A DNA stretch of 32,636 nt, taken from positions 1 to 32,636 of the forward strand of contig WRKV01000009.1 of NCBI GenBank assembly GCA_009777915.1, written 5' to 3'. Shown piece by piece: positions 1-8,364 of this stretch (the first letter of the stretch is position 1; every line of letters starts with the position of its first letter). The notes under the pieces are model-generated. The model was not told where the DNA came from and did no database searches. It was given only the letters and a program-made list of their open reading frames with translations. Position numbers and translations under genes: made by a program. The DNA is from Bacteroidales bacterium (GTDB lineage Bacteria > Bacteroidota > Bacteroidia > Bacteroidales > P3).

Positions 1-98
1 AGAATAATAGGTAAACGCTCGCAGTAATGCGGGCTTATTTGTTTCTATGTTCGGGTTGTGCTAAACCTCAGTGGCGGATATTTAAGTCCGCTTTTTTT
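1..98 (+). promoter_or_regulatory. 3' part of a structured leader (copy 1, cut by window edge): hairpin GCTCGCA-GTAA-TGCGGGC (17-34), then terminator-like hairpin and T-run
   Basis: Base pairing read directly; same layout as the complete leaders at 22002-22149 and 32338-32488 upstream of paralogous genes. Confidence 0.6.
74..98 (+). terminator. Intrinsic-terminator-like hairpin GCGGAT-ATTTAA-GTCCGC followed by 7 T
   Basis: 6 bp stem (one G-U) plus T-run, about 50 nt upstream of the ATG at 149. Confidence 0.6.
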
Positions 99-148
99 AT
101 TGCCCTAAATCATAAATCATAATTCATAAATCATAAACCAAAACAATC

Positions 149-1438
149 ATGAAAAAAACAATCTTTACCTTAGTCCTCATCGCAACTTTTGCGACCAAAA
201 GTTTTGCTCATTGTCCCATTCCTCAGTGGTGTCCTGACGCACCCTTGCATCAAACTCTTTGTCCGGGCGAGCAGATAGATCCTATCGAATTTCCATCGGT
301 GATCGGACGAACTCTGATCATCACTTGGTGGACGAACGAGACACGCATCCATTCTTTTGAAAATCCTCCTGAGGGCATTATCGTATCCGGTGACGCCTCG
401 ACTCCGCTCGGCGAGCGAGAATACGCGTGGCCTGTTTCCATTAAAGGCACGCCCACAGCCATTGGCACTCACCATTACACCGTAAGCAATACCTGCGGCG
501 TAGAGCTGCTACATGGCAGTATCACTTTAGGAGCACCACCCACCATTGGCATGGTTACACCGACTATTGACCAAACCACATGGCAAAACATACCCTTTGA
601 CTCTACGCTCACACTCACAGATGAGCCCACAGGCATGCCACCGATTACCATTCAGTGGTATTCAAACACTACCGCAAGCACCACAGGTGGCACAAGCATG
701 GGCACAGCAAATGGTGCACAAACCAACACGTTTACACCACCCTACGAAACAATAAACACTGACGGTGTGTTTTACTACGCTGTGGCTACAGATCGTTGTG
801 GGAGAACAGCTACAACGCCCAACACGAGCGGCAAGCATATTGTGAGTGCTTGCAACGGAGACCTCACAACCGCTGTTTTCCTGGCTGCGGGCGCCCCTTC
901 CTTCAGAACCGGTACAACATGGACTGTGGGTTCGGGTGCCAATGAACGCACTTGGTCGGATGTGGTGATTGCACCCTATTGCAAAGCCTCCGCCGCAGCA
1001 TATACTGCCGGCGTAACTACTAACAATCCTACAGATATCGATAAATGGGGCAATTCCGATTGTGTAAAAAATGGCAGTTACGGCGATTTATTCTCGTGGT
1101 GCATGGTGCTACGTTTCCAGGATTTGCTTTGCCCTCCGGGCGATAATTGGCGTGTACCTACTTTGGCGGACTTCCAAGCTTTGCAGGCTTCCGGTGCGAC
1201 CGCTAATCCAGCGGGTGCCACTTGGCTACAGAACTCCTGGGGTGGTGCTTTCACCGGCTACTTGTGGGGCACGACACTCTACATTCAGGGCTTTAACGGC
1301 TACTATTGGTCGCTCACCGAGGGACCGGGCTCTCCACCGGAGTACGCCGAGAACTTGTACTTCCTTGTCAGCTATGTGACCACGGGTCTGAACAACAAGG
1401 GCCTCGGGTTCGCGCTGCGGTGTGTGAAGGATAATTAA
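149..1438 (+). CDS. Secreted Ig/PKD-like repeat protein with C-terminal Fib_succ_major/C-type-lectin-like domain; candidate DGR target (paralog 1)
   Basis: Signal peptide MKKTIFTLVLIATFATKSFA; WRVPTLADF...YYWSLTE...GFALRCV pattern; close paralog at 22207-23526. Confidence 0.8.
   Translation: MKKTIFTLVLIATFATKSFAHCPIPQWCPDAPLHQTLCPGEQIDPIEFPSVIGRTLIITWWTNETRIHSFENPPEGIIVSGDASTPLGEREYAWPVSIKGTPTAIGTHHYTVSNTCGVELLHGSITLGAPPTIGMVTPTIDQTTWQNIPFDSTLTLTDEPTGMPPITIQWYSNTTASTTGGTSMGTANGAQTNTFTPPYETINTDGVFYYAVATDRCGRTATTPNTSGKHIVSACNGDLTTAVFLAAGAPSFRTGTTWTVGSGANERTWSDVVIAPYCKASAAAYTAGVTTNNPTDIDKWGNSDCVKNGSYGDLFSWCMVLRFQDLLCPPGDNWRVPTLADFQALQASGATANPAGATWLQNSWGGAFTGYLWGTTLYIQGFNGYYWSLTEGPGSPPEYAENLYFLVSYVTTGLNNKGLGFALRCVKDN
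1301..1426 (+). other. Candidate DGR variable region (copy 1) ending in GGGTTCGCGCTGCGGTGTGTG
   Basis: C-terminal position, strong divergence from paralog except the shared 3' tract, GC-rich codons unlike the rest of the window. Confidence 0.55.
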
Positions 1439-1441
1439 ATT

Positions 1442-1469
1442 GTATGGGTCGAAAATTTTCGACCCCTAC
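1442..1469. repeat. Palindrome GTATGGGTCGAAAATTTTCGACCCCTAC just downstream of VR-like region 1
   Basis: Self-complementary over 28 nt with one mismatch pair. Confidence 0.85.
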
Positions 1470-1489
1470 GATTGCATTTGCGACAACCA

Positions 1490-2296
1490 CTAATTCAATA
1501 ACCTCCGATTCTCCACTCCCAGCAAAATTTGCATCTGCTGAATGGCGATGTGGTTTAACTTGATTAAGCGTTCTTTTTGCGACAAGCCCTCGTTGATAAA
1601 AACGGCATTCAGATTCTCCATATTCGATAGGCAAATTAATTCGTTGATTGAGGCGTAATCTCGCATATTGCCTTCCTTGTCGGGATTTTCACAACGCCAT
1701 TGTTTGGCAGTAATTCCAAACAAAGCAACATTCAAAACATCCGCCTCGTCAGCATAAATAAAGGATATTTGTTGTGATGTAAGTTCCGCAGGAATAAGGT
1801 TTTGCTTGATGGCAGAGGTGTGAATATGGTAGTTGATTTTAGCCAATTCACGTTTGGCAGACCAGCCTAAGGCTTTTTGCTCGTCCTCTTTAAGACGTTG
1901 GAATTCCTTGACCATGTACAGTTCAAATTCAATCGAAATCCAACTTGCAAATTTGAACGCAATATCTTTATGAGCAAATGTTCCGCCATATCGTCCCGAC
2001 TTAGATATCAAACCGATAGCATTAGTCCTGTCGATCCATTTTTGCGGAGACAGGGCAAACGCATTTGAGCCTGCCTCTGCTCTAAACCCCTCGAATTCGA
2101 GGGGTTTAAAAACCGGATTATAGAGATACTCCCATATCCCCAAATACTCAATAGTGTTTCTGATCCTCATCCAATTAGCTACAACGGCAGCGGGTTCGTC
2201 TGATCTGAATTTGGCTATGTCGGTAATCGAAACATAGTCCATCTCATTTTTTTGAATGATACTCACAAGAGTATCTTGTACATTAATTTTTTTCAT
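1490..2296 (-). CDS. KilA-N domain-containing protein
   Basis: Protein pattern: YVSITDIAKF...VVANWMRIRNTIEYLGIWE...KWIDRTNAIGLISKSGRYGGTFAHKDIAFKFASWIS. Confidence 0.85.
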   Translation of the reverse strand: MKKINVQDTLVSIIQKNEMDYVSITDIAKFRSDEPAAVVANWMRIRNTIEYLGIWEYLYNPVFKPLEFEGFRAEAGSNAFALSPQKWIDRTNAIGLISKSGRYGGTFAHKDIAFKFASWISIEFELYMVKEFQRLKEDEQKALGWSAKRELAKINYHIHTSAIKQNLIPAELTSQQISFIYADEADVLNVALFGITAKQWRCENPDKEGNMRDYASINELICLSNMENLNAVFINEGLSQKERLIKLNHIAIQQMQILLGVENRRLLN

Positions 2297-2356
2297 AGTG
2301 TTTTATTTTTTTTTAGGTTCATTATTCTATTCACGGTTCACAGTTCACGGTTCACG

Positions 2357-2472
2357 TATATATAACGCTCACCCCCCTGATTTTCGTATATTTTTTTTGT
2401 TAAAAAGTGTTAAAATGTTGAAAACTTCCGCAAATTGTTAATAACTCCACGAAATTTAGTGATTAGTGAATA
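2357..2472 (-). repeat. Dispersed ~110 bp intergenic element, copy A (inverted relative to 12001-12108), upstream of the KilA-N gene
   Basis: Reverse complement shares the exact run TTTAACACTTTTTAACAAAAAAAATATACGAAAATC and flanking TATTCACTA...AATTTCGTG and GAGCGTTATATA with copy B. Confidence 0.85.
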
Positions 2473-2539
2473 GTGATTAGTGAATCAAAAAAATTTTGCT
2501 CTCAAAAAAAGTATTGAAGAAAAGTTCAAAAAAAAATCG

Positions 2540-2549
2540 TATCTTTGCA
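2540..2549 (+). promoter_or_regulatory. Bacteroidota -7 promoter element TATCTTTGCA
   Basis: TAnnTTTG consensus ~15 nt upstream of the ATG at 2562. Confidence 0.6.
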
Positions 2550-2561
2550 AAAAAAAATTCC

Positions 2562-3371
2562 ATGATTAAAAAATCTGTGTCATCAAAATCATCTGAAAGG
2601 TCTAAGTTCGGTAAAGATAAGCCTTTTTTCAGAAAAAAGTCTGCTCCCTCAAAAACATCTACAGCAGCGGGTGTTCGCTTAAACAAATATATTGCAAATG
2701 CCGGAATTTGTTCGCGTCGCGAAGCAGACACGCTCATCGCAAGCGGTGTGGTTCGTATCAATGGTGAGATTGTTACGCAACTTGGAACTCGTGTGTTGCC
2801 GACGGATAAAGTTGAGTTCGGCGGAGAAACGTTAGTTTCCGAGAAAAAAGTTTATTTGTTGATGAACAAACCCAAAGGTTACATCACCACCACTGATGAT
2901 CCGCAAGAACGAAAAACCGTGATGCACTTGATTGGCGGGGCTTGTAAAGAACGTATCTATCCGGTTGGGCGTTTGGATCGGCAAACAACCGGTGTTTTGT
3001 TGTTTACAAACGACGGCGAAATGGCGAAAAAACTGACACACCCATCGCATGGTGCACGAAAAATTTACCACGTTAAACTTGATAAAAATATCACCAAAAG
3101 AGATTTGCAAGACATTGCAAAAGGCGTGGAATTAGAGGATGGATTTGTGCATGTAGACGAAGTAAATTTGATTCAAGGAACCAAAGATGAAATCGGCATT
3201 CAACTGCATTCCGGCATGAATCGTGTGGTTCGACGAATCTTTGAAAAATTCGAATACACCGTAACGAAATTAGATCGTGTCTTATTTGCCGAATTAACGA
3301 AAAAAGATTTGTCGCGTGGACATTGGCGATTTTTAACCGATAAAGAAATTTCGTTTTTGAAAATGAAATGA
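2562..3371 (+). CDS. rluB: 23S rRNA pseudouridine synthase, RluB/RsuA family (S4 domain)
   Basis: VRLNKYIANAGICSRREADTLI S4 motif and YPVGRLDRQTTGVLLFTNDG catalytic motif; start moved to 2562 because the ORF-track TTG start lies upstream of the promoter. Confidence 0.8.
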   Translation: MIKKSVSSKSSERSKFGKDKPFFRKKSAPSKTSTAAGVRLNKYIANAGICSRREADTLIASGVVRINGEIVTQLGTRVLPTDKVEFGGETLVSEKKVYLLMNKPKGYITTTDDPQERKTVMHLIGGACKERIYPVGRLDRQTTGVLLFTNDGEMAKKLTHPSHGARKIYHVKLDKNITKRDLQDIAKGVELEDGFVHVDEVNLIQGTKDEIGIQLHSGMNRVVRRIFEKFEYTVTKLDRVLFAELTKKDLSRGHWRFLTDKEISFLKMK

Positions 3372-5932
3372 AAAAAGTCAAACGATATTTAGTATGGACA
3401 CTATGTAGTCTTTTCGCCCTGTTTATAGCGGTTTCAGTCGTTATTTATTTTGCTGTTTTGCGTGATGAGGACAAAATAAAAAACATTGTTATCGGTGAAC
3501 TGAACAAGTCTTTAACGGGCGAAGTCAACGTAGAACGTATGCATCTCACGTTTTGGTCAAGTTTTCCTCACATCGCTTTGGATTTCAGAAATGTCGTGGC
3601 AATGGGCTCAAACCCTAATGATTCCGAGCCTTTGCTCGAAGCAAAAAGTTTGTCGTTGAATTTCAATTTACGCGATATCATTGCGAAACGATATGAAGTC
3701 AAGCGGATTGATTTGGGCGGTGCGACTGCCCGAATCAAGCTCTACGCCGATGGTACGGAGAATTACAATCTGTGGAAAACCAATGATGCACCGTTGTCTG
3801 ATTTTTCATTTGCGTTGAAAAGAGTGCAGTTCAAAAATACACATTTGACGTTTGTAAACGAGCGATCCGAACAACGTTACGAATTGTTTTTTTATCGGGC
3901 GAATGCAAGAGGCGATTTTTCTCAAAACCTGCAAGATATCTCGCTTTCCGGAGATTTTCATTTGGATTTATTACAGTCGGGCGAAACCATTATTTTATCT
4001 AAAAAAAGTGTGAGTTTGCGAACACAACTTCGAATTGATAACACCGAACGAGCCATTCATTTTTTAGACGGTTTTATTCGTTTAGCAGATTTGAATTTTG
4101 ATCTTTCCGGATTCGTAAATTACAGTGATAACGCACCAAACATGAATTTGGAAGTGGTTGGAAAAAACCTGAATTTACAGAAATTTGTTAGACAACTTCC
4201 CGCTAAATTTGCACAAGAAATTGAAGGTTATCGTACTCGTGGCGACTTTGATTTTCGATTGGTTTTGTCGGGCGACTATACCGAAGGAAATCTTCCGAAA
4301 ATTGCGGCAGAATGGGATTTTCGAGATGGCCAAATTTACGAAAAAAGCACTAAAATTCAATTTTTCGACGTAAATTTTTCAGGCGTTTTTTCAACTTCCG
4401 ATATCAATAAATTATCCAATTGCCGATTGCAAATCCGAGATTTTAGTGCCTATTCGGAAAACATTCAGCTTGGTGCAAGCCTTGCTGTTACTAATTTTCA
4501 AGTGCCAACCATCCAGCTAAATGCAGAGATTGAAACTAAATTGGAGGAATTAACCCAATTTATTTCAGTGCCTCAAATCGTGAATGCAACCGGAGAATTT
4601 ACCGGTAAAATCGAATATCGGCATACCTTCAAAAACTTCGATTCTATAAGCCTTTCAGAGATTTTAAAAGGACAATTTCAAGGGAATGGCACAGCTAAAT
4701 ATGTAATGCTCAAATTACAAGATTCCATCGTAAAATCACCAATAAAATTAGATGAGGTAGATTTCGAATTTAATCAAAATCGATTGCAAATTCCACTTGT
4801 AAAAGGTGAATTTAATGGCAGTAATTTTAAGGCATCATTAACCGCACAGGATTTTTTCAAACATATCGAAAAGCCTGAACTGATGTATATTTCCGGAGAT
4901 TTAAATATCGATAAACACCAAATTGACAACATTGAATTGCAAAATTTAAGCGGACGCATTCAATATCAAAAACACATCTTATTTGTCGACCATTTTTCTG
5001 CGGATGTTTTTGATGGCAATGTGAATGGTGTTGTAGAAATTGATCTGTCCGACAACGTTCGCCTACCCTTCCGCATTGAGGGTTCAATTTCGAAAATCAA
5101 TGCCGAAAAATTGTTTTTTGAAATGGATAATTTCGGACAAACCGAAATCACCAATAAAAACCTGAAAGGCTTGATTGACGCGGAAATTTCGGCTATCGGA
5201 ATTTATTCAACGAAAGATGGTTTGGATAAAAAATCGCTTTGGATTACGATGCAAACCAAAATTTCCAACGGTGAACTCAACAACGTTGCCATGTTGCAAA
5301 AATTGTCGCGTTTTGTGGATGAAGAAACGTTAAATAATGTGAAATTTGCAACCCTCGAAAACAGAATTGAAATTCGAAACGAAATCATCAGTATTCCGGA
5401 AATGAAAATCGTCTCAAATGCAATGAATTTGAATGTTGCAGGTACACATCATTTCGATGGACAAATTGATTACAGCGTTCAAATTGCGTTGTCGGAATTG
5501 TTGAGTCGACGTCGCAGAGAGCGACGAAAAAATCAAGCCGAACTGACTGCCGTTGAGGATGAAAAAAGACGAATCAGTTTGTTCGTTCATGTAACCGGAA
5601 CTACCGAAAATCCTAAGTTTACCTACGATTTCAAAAATGTATTCCGAAATTTGGAATTAGGGGCAGGAATCAGTAAAGTTACCACTGCTGTTGCAACTGC
5701 CGGACGACAAGAGAGAAAAGTTGTCGGAAGTATTTTGAAAGATGAATTTCAATTTCTGCAAAAAAGTGAGGAAACCAAGCGTCAGGAAGAACTTTGGAAA
5801 CAACAAGAGCAAGGGAAATTCGTTATTGAATGGACTGACGATGAACCCGAAAAGCCTGTAAATACGCGACGAAACAGACGTCCTGCTAAAAGAGACACGG
5901 TAAAAATCGGTGTTGTTTTTGAGGATGATTAA
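3368..5932 (+). CDS. AsmA family / AsmA-like C-terminal domain protein
   Basis: N-terminal TM, FWSSFPHIALDFRNV, long beta-rich AsmA-like protein, C-terminal LSELLSRRRRERR. Confidence 0.75.
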   Translation: MKKVKRYLVWTLCSLFALFIAVSVVIYFAVLRDEDKIKNIVIGELNKSLTGEVNVERMHLTFWSSFPHIALDFRNVVAMGSNPNDSEPLLEAKSLSLNFNLRDIIAKRYEVKRIDLGGATARIKLYADGTENYNLWKTNDAPLSDFSFALKRVQFKNTHLTFVNERSEQRYELFFYRANARGDFSQNLQDISLSGDFHLDLLQSGETIILSKKSVSLRTQLRIDNTERAIHFLDGFIRLADLNFDLSGFVNYSDNAPNMNLEVVGKNLNLQKFVRQLPAKFAQEIEGYRTRGDFDFRLVLSGDYTEGNLPKIAAEWDFRDGQIYEKSTKIQFFDVNFSGVFSTSDINKLSNCRLQIRDFSAYSENIQLGASLAVTNFQVPTIQLNAEIETKLEELTQFISVPQIVNATGEFTGKIEYRHTFKNFDSISLSEILKGQFQGNGTAKYVMLKLQDSIVKSPIKLDEVDFEFNQNRLQIPLVKGEFNGSNFKASLTAQDFFKHIEKPELMYISGDLNIDKHQIDNIELQNLSGRIQYQKHILFVDHFSADVFDGNVNGVVEIDLSDNVRLPFRIEGSISKINAEKLFFEMDNFGQTEITNKNLKGLIDAEISAIGIYSTKDGLDKKSLWITMQTKISNGELNNVAMLQKLSRFVDEETLNNVKFATLENRIEIRNEIISIPEMKIVSNAMNLNVAGTHHFDGQIDYSVQIALSELLSRRRRERRKNQAELTAVEDEKRRISLFVHVTGTTENPKFTYDFKNVFRNLELGAGISKVTTAVATAGRQERKVVGSILKDEFQFLQKSEETKRQEELWKQQEQGKFVIEWTDDEPEKPVNTRRNRRPAKRDTVKIGVVFEDD

Positions 5933-5945
5933 TATCTTTTACTCA

Positions 5946-6593
5946 ATGAAAATTTTAAAATTCGACCAATTAGACTCAACCAACAACTACGCAAAATCCT
6001 TGATAAAAGAGGGCAAAGCGAAGGACGGACAAATCATTTATGCCGTTTCACAAAACGCAGGACGCGGACAAGGTGTAAAGACTTGGGAAAGCGAACCCGG
6101 AAAAAATCTCACATTTTCGCTGATTATTGAACCCCAAAATATCAAACCGAAAGATCAGTTTATCATCAGTCAAGCGGTTTCGGTGGGTATTGTGAATTAT
6201 TTAAGTCGTAAGGACGGGTTTGAAACTTATCCGCACAAAATTAACATCAAATTTCCAAACGATATTTTTGTCGATATGAAAAAAATTTGCGGAATTTTGA
6301 TTGAAAACACGATTCAAAGCAATCAAATTTTATTCTCTGTAATTGGCGTCGGACTAAACGTAAATCAAACCGTATTCACTGAAAATGCTGGCAATCCGAC
6401 TTCATTGAGTTTAATCACAAAATCTCAATATAATTTGGAAATCGAACTTTTGGAACTTGCCAAATCTATCATAAATACTTTGGATTCCTTGCAAATTGAT
6501 GATGGCAAAGATTGCAAAATTCGATATTTTGAAAACTTACTTCCCGGAAATAATCCAAACATCGCCGAGCCGCTACCACTCATTGAAACATAG
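5946..6593 (+). CDS. birA: Biotin--[acetyl-CoA-carboxylase] ligase, C-terminally short
   Basis: LDSTNNYAK, GRGQGVKTWESEPGKNLTFSLI, KFPNDIFVDMKKICGILIEN; internal ATG 5946 preferred; 3' end overlaps ispE on the opposite strand. Confidence 0.85.
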   Translation: MKILKFDQLDSTNNYAKSLIKEGKAKDGQIIYAVSQNAGRGQGVKTWESEPGKNLTFSLIIEPQNIKPKDQFIISQAVSVGIVNYLSRKDGFETYPHKINIKFPNDIFVDMKKICGILIENTIQSNQILFSVIGVGLNVNQTVFTENAGNPTSLSLITKSQYNLEIELLELAKSIINTLDSLQIDDGKDCKIRYFENLLPGNNPNIAEPLPLIET

Positions 6594-7300
6594 ACTGCAC
6601 CTGCATCATAGAGGTTTTGTTTGATGTCTGCCAATATCGGGTGCTGTGCAAAAACAGATGGTTCGAAATCATTTTGTAAAATATCTTTCCATTTATTGAC
6701 CGAGATATTGGGCAACAATTGCAAGTCCAATTCGGCAGGTTTTGGACTAATATCTTGATATGCCGATTTCGTATTCACGTGAATTGGCGGGCAAATCAAC
6801 ACTAATCGATAACCCCATAAAGCTAAATTTATCGGCTTAAATTTATCACCTTTTTCGTAAGCAAACGTCGGTTTATTTTTCACAAAAAATGCACAATCAC
6901 TACCAATTTGGCGAGCATAATCCTCTAATTTTTCATTGGAGATATTCAACAAAAATTTTTCATTCAACATTTTCAACATCAATGTCGCATCAGACGAACC
7001 TCCTCCCAAACCCGCACCAAATGGGATTCTTTTGAGTAAATTAATCCGCATATTCGGTAAATCAAAATCGTTTTTCAACAATTCCAACGCTCTAAAAATC
7101 AAATTATCTTTCGGATCTCCGTCAATTTCGATTCCGTGTACATGTAGGGACGACGAGGCATGCCCCGTCTCTACTGTAATTTCCAACACATCACACAACG
7201 GAATCGGGAACAAAATCGTTTCGATATTATGAAATCCGTCGGGACGTTTTTCGGTAACGAACAGACCGAGATTAATTTTGGCATTTGGAAAACAAATCAT
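6425..7300 (-). CDS. ispE: 4-diphosphocytidyl-2-C-methyl-D-erythritol kinase
   Basis: PNAKINLGLFVTEKRPDGFHNIET, PFGAGLGGGSSDAT, SMSGSGSAMFGLF motifs; start at MICFPNAKIN. Confidence 0.9.
   Translation of the reverse strand: MICFPNAKINLGLFVTEKRPDGFHNIETILFPIPLCDVLEITVETGHASSSLHVHGIEIDGDPKDNLIFRALELLKNDFDLPNMRINLLKRIPFGAGLGGGSSDATLMLKMLNEKFLLNISNEKLEDYARQIGSDCAFFVKNKPTFAYEKGDKFKPINLALWGYRLVLICPPIHVNTKSAYQDISPKPAELDLQLLPNISVNKWKDILQNDFEPSVFAQHPILADIKQNLYDAGAVYVSMSGSGSAMFGLFPGSKFSKYRILQSLPSSICKESKVFMIDLASSKSSISKLY
7144..7174. repeat. GTAGGGA...TCTCTAC palindromic repeat inside the ispE coding sequence
   Basis: GTAGGGACGACGAGGCATGCCCCGTCTCTAC, related to the palindromes at 23539 and 32174. Confidence 0.7.
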
Positions 7301-7926
7301 ATTTTCGTTTCTGCTTTTTTGCACCAAACTTGCAAAATAAAAAACATTGTAACACCTGTTGTTATTGCAGAATCGGCGATGTTAAACACCGGTCTGAAAA
7401 ACAAAAACTGTTCGCCACCAACCCATGGAAACCAATTTGGAAATGTTCCTTCAAACAACGGAAAATAAAACATATCCACAACATGACCATGCAAAAAACC
7501 CGCATATCCCCCACCCTCCGGCAAAAACTGTGCGGCTTGTGCTCCGATAAATCCATGGTAACCGCTTTCGCTAAAAATCAAACCATAAAAACAGCCATCG
7601 ATGATATTCCCCAACGCTCCGGCTGCAACCAATGAAATCGCCGCAACAGTCCATATACTCTCGTTTTTACGAATCAAATCGTAAATCCACCACATAATTC
7701 CGACAACAACCGCAACTCGCAAAAGAGACAAGATTAATTTACCTATTTCTCCTCCGAATTTCATACCAAACGCCATACCTTCGTTTTCTAAAAAATGAAT
7801 CCGAAACCAGTCAAAAACCACAAATTCTTGACCCAAAAGCATATTGGTTTTGATCCAAAATTTCAGTGCTTGATCAATCAACAACACTGAACCGATAATC
7901 ACAAAAGGCAAATGTTGTTTTTTCAC
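7297..7926 (-). CDS. lspA: Lipoprotein signal peptidase (signal peptidase II)
   Basis: LLIDQALKFWIKTNM, ENEGMAFGM, AAGALGNIIDGCFYG, VVDMFYF, VFNIADSAI motifs. Confidence 0.9.
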   Translation of the reverse strand: MKKQHLPFVIIGSVLLIDQALKFWIKTNMLLGQEFVVFDWFRIHFLENEGMAFGMKFGGEIGKLILSLLRVAVVVGIMWWIYDLIRKNESIWTVAAISLVAAGALGNIIDGCFYGLIFSESGYHGFIGAQAAQFLPEGGGYAGFLHGHVVDMFYFPLFEGTFPNWFPWVGGEQFLFFRPVFNIADSAITTGVTMFFILQVWCKKAETKI

Positions 7927-8342
7927 TCTTCGTTTTTTGGTTGAAATGCTGATTTCGGTTTATTTTGCTGAAGTTTTGCATCAATGCTCAACGTAGCATG
8001 CGGAACCAAACGCAAGCGTTCTTTCGCAATAAGTTTACCCGTTTCACGACAAATGCCGTACGTTTTGTTTTCAATGCGAATCAGTGCTGCTTCGAGCGAT
8101 GCGATGAATTTTTGTTGACGTGCCGCCAAACGTGCATTTTCTTCTTTCGACATCACTTGATACCCTTCTTCCAAAACTTTGAACGTTGGCGATGTATCGT
8201 TAATGTCGTTTTCTCCATTATTAACGTACGCCTCCGTCAGTATTTTCAGGTCTTCGCGAGCTTTTTCCAACTTTGCAATAATAATTTTTTTAAATTCTTG
8301 CAATTCCTTGTCGGAGTATTTGTTTTTTTCTGTTTTTGCCAT
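7923..8342 (-). CDS. TraR/DksA family transcriptional regulator-like protein
   Basis: YSDKELQEFKKIIIAKLEKAREDL...ALIRIENKTYGICRETGKLIAKERLRLVPHATLSI; start at MAKTEKN. Confidence 0.8.
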   Translation of the reverse strand: MAKTEKNKYSDKELQEFKKIIIAKLEKAREDLKILTEAYVNNGENDINDTSPTFKVLEEGYQVMSKEENARLAARQQKFIASLEAALIRIENKTYGICRETGKLIAKERLRLVPHATLSIDAKLQQNKPKSAFQPKNEE

Positions 8343-8364
8343 GGCTCTGTTCTCCTTTCCAAAT

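Noticed and set aside
170-475. Antisense ORFs overlapping the two secreted-protein genes (170-475, 250-468, 22228-22644, 23032-23553 and similar)
   Set aside because: No recognisable domains, fully inside well-supported genes on the other strand; explained by the GC-richer coding sequence of this family.
1442-1469. Palindromes after the VR-like regions as ordinary intrinsic terminators
   Set aside because: No T-run follows GACCCCTACG, and the stems have essentially no loop, so they are not typical terminators; kept as repeat/cruciform candidates instead.
2325-2357. Tandem TTCACGGTTCACAGTTCACGG as a regulatory iteron array
   Set aside because: Short degenerate low-complexity words of this kind recur in several gaps (e.g. 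21863, 32203); insufficient regularity to call an iteron.
2496-2561. Upstream part of the 2496-3371 ORF from a TTG start
   Set aside because: Contains the promoter TATCTTTGCA; translation more likely begins at ATG 2562.
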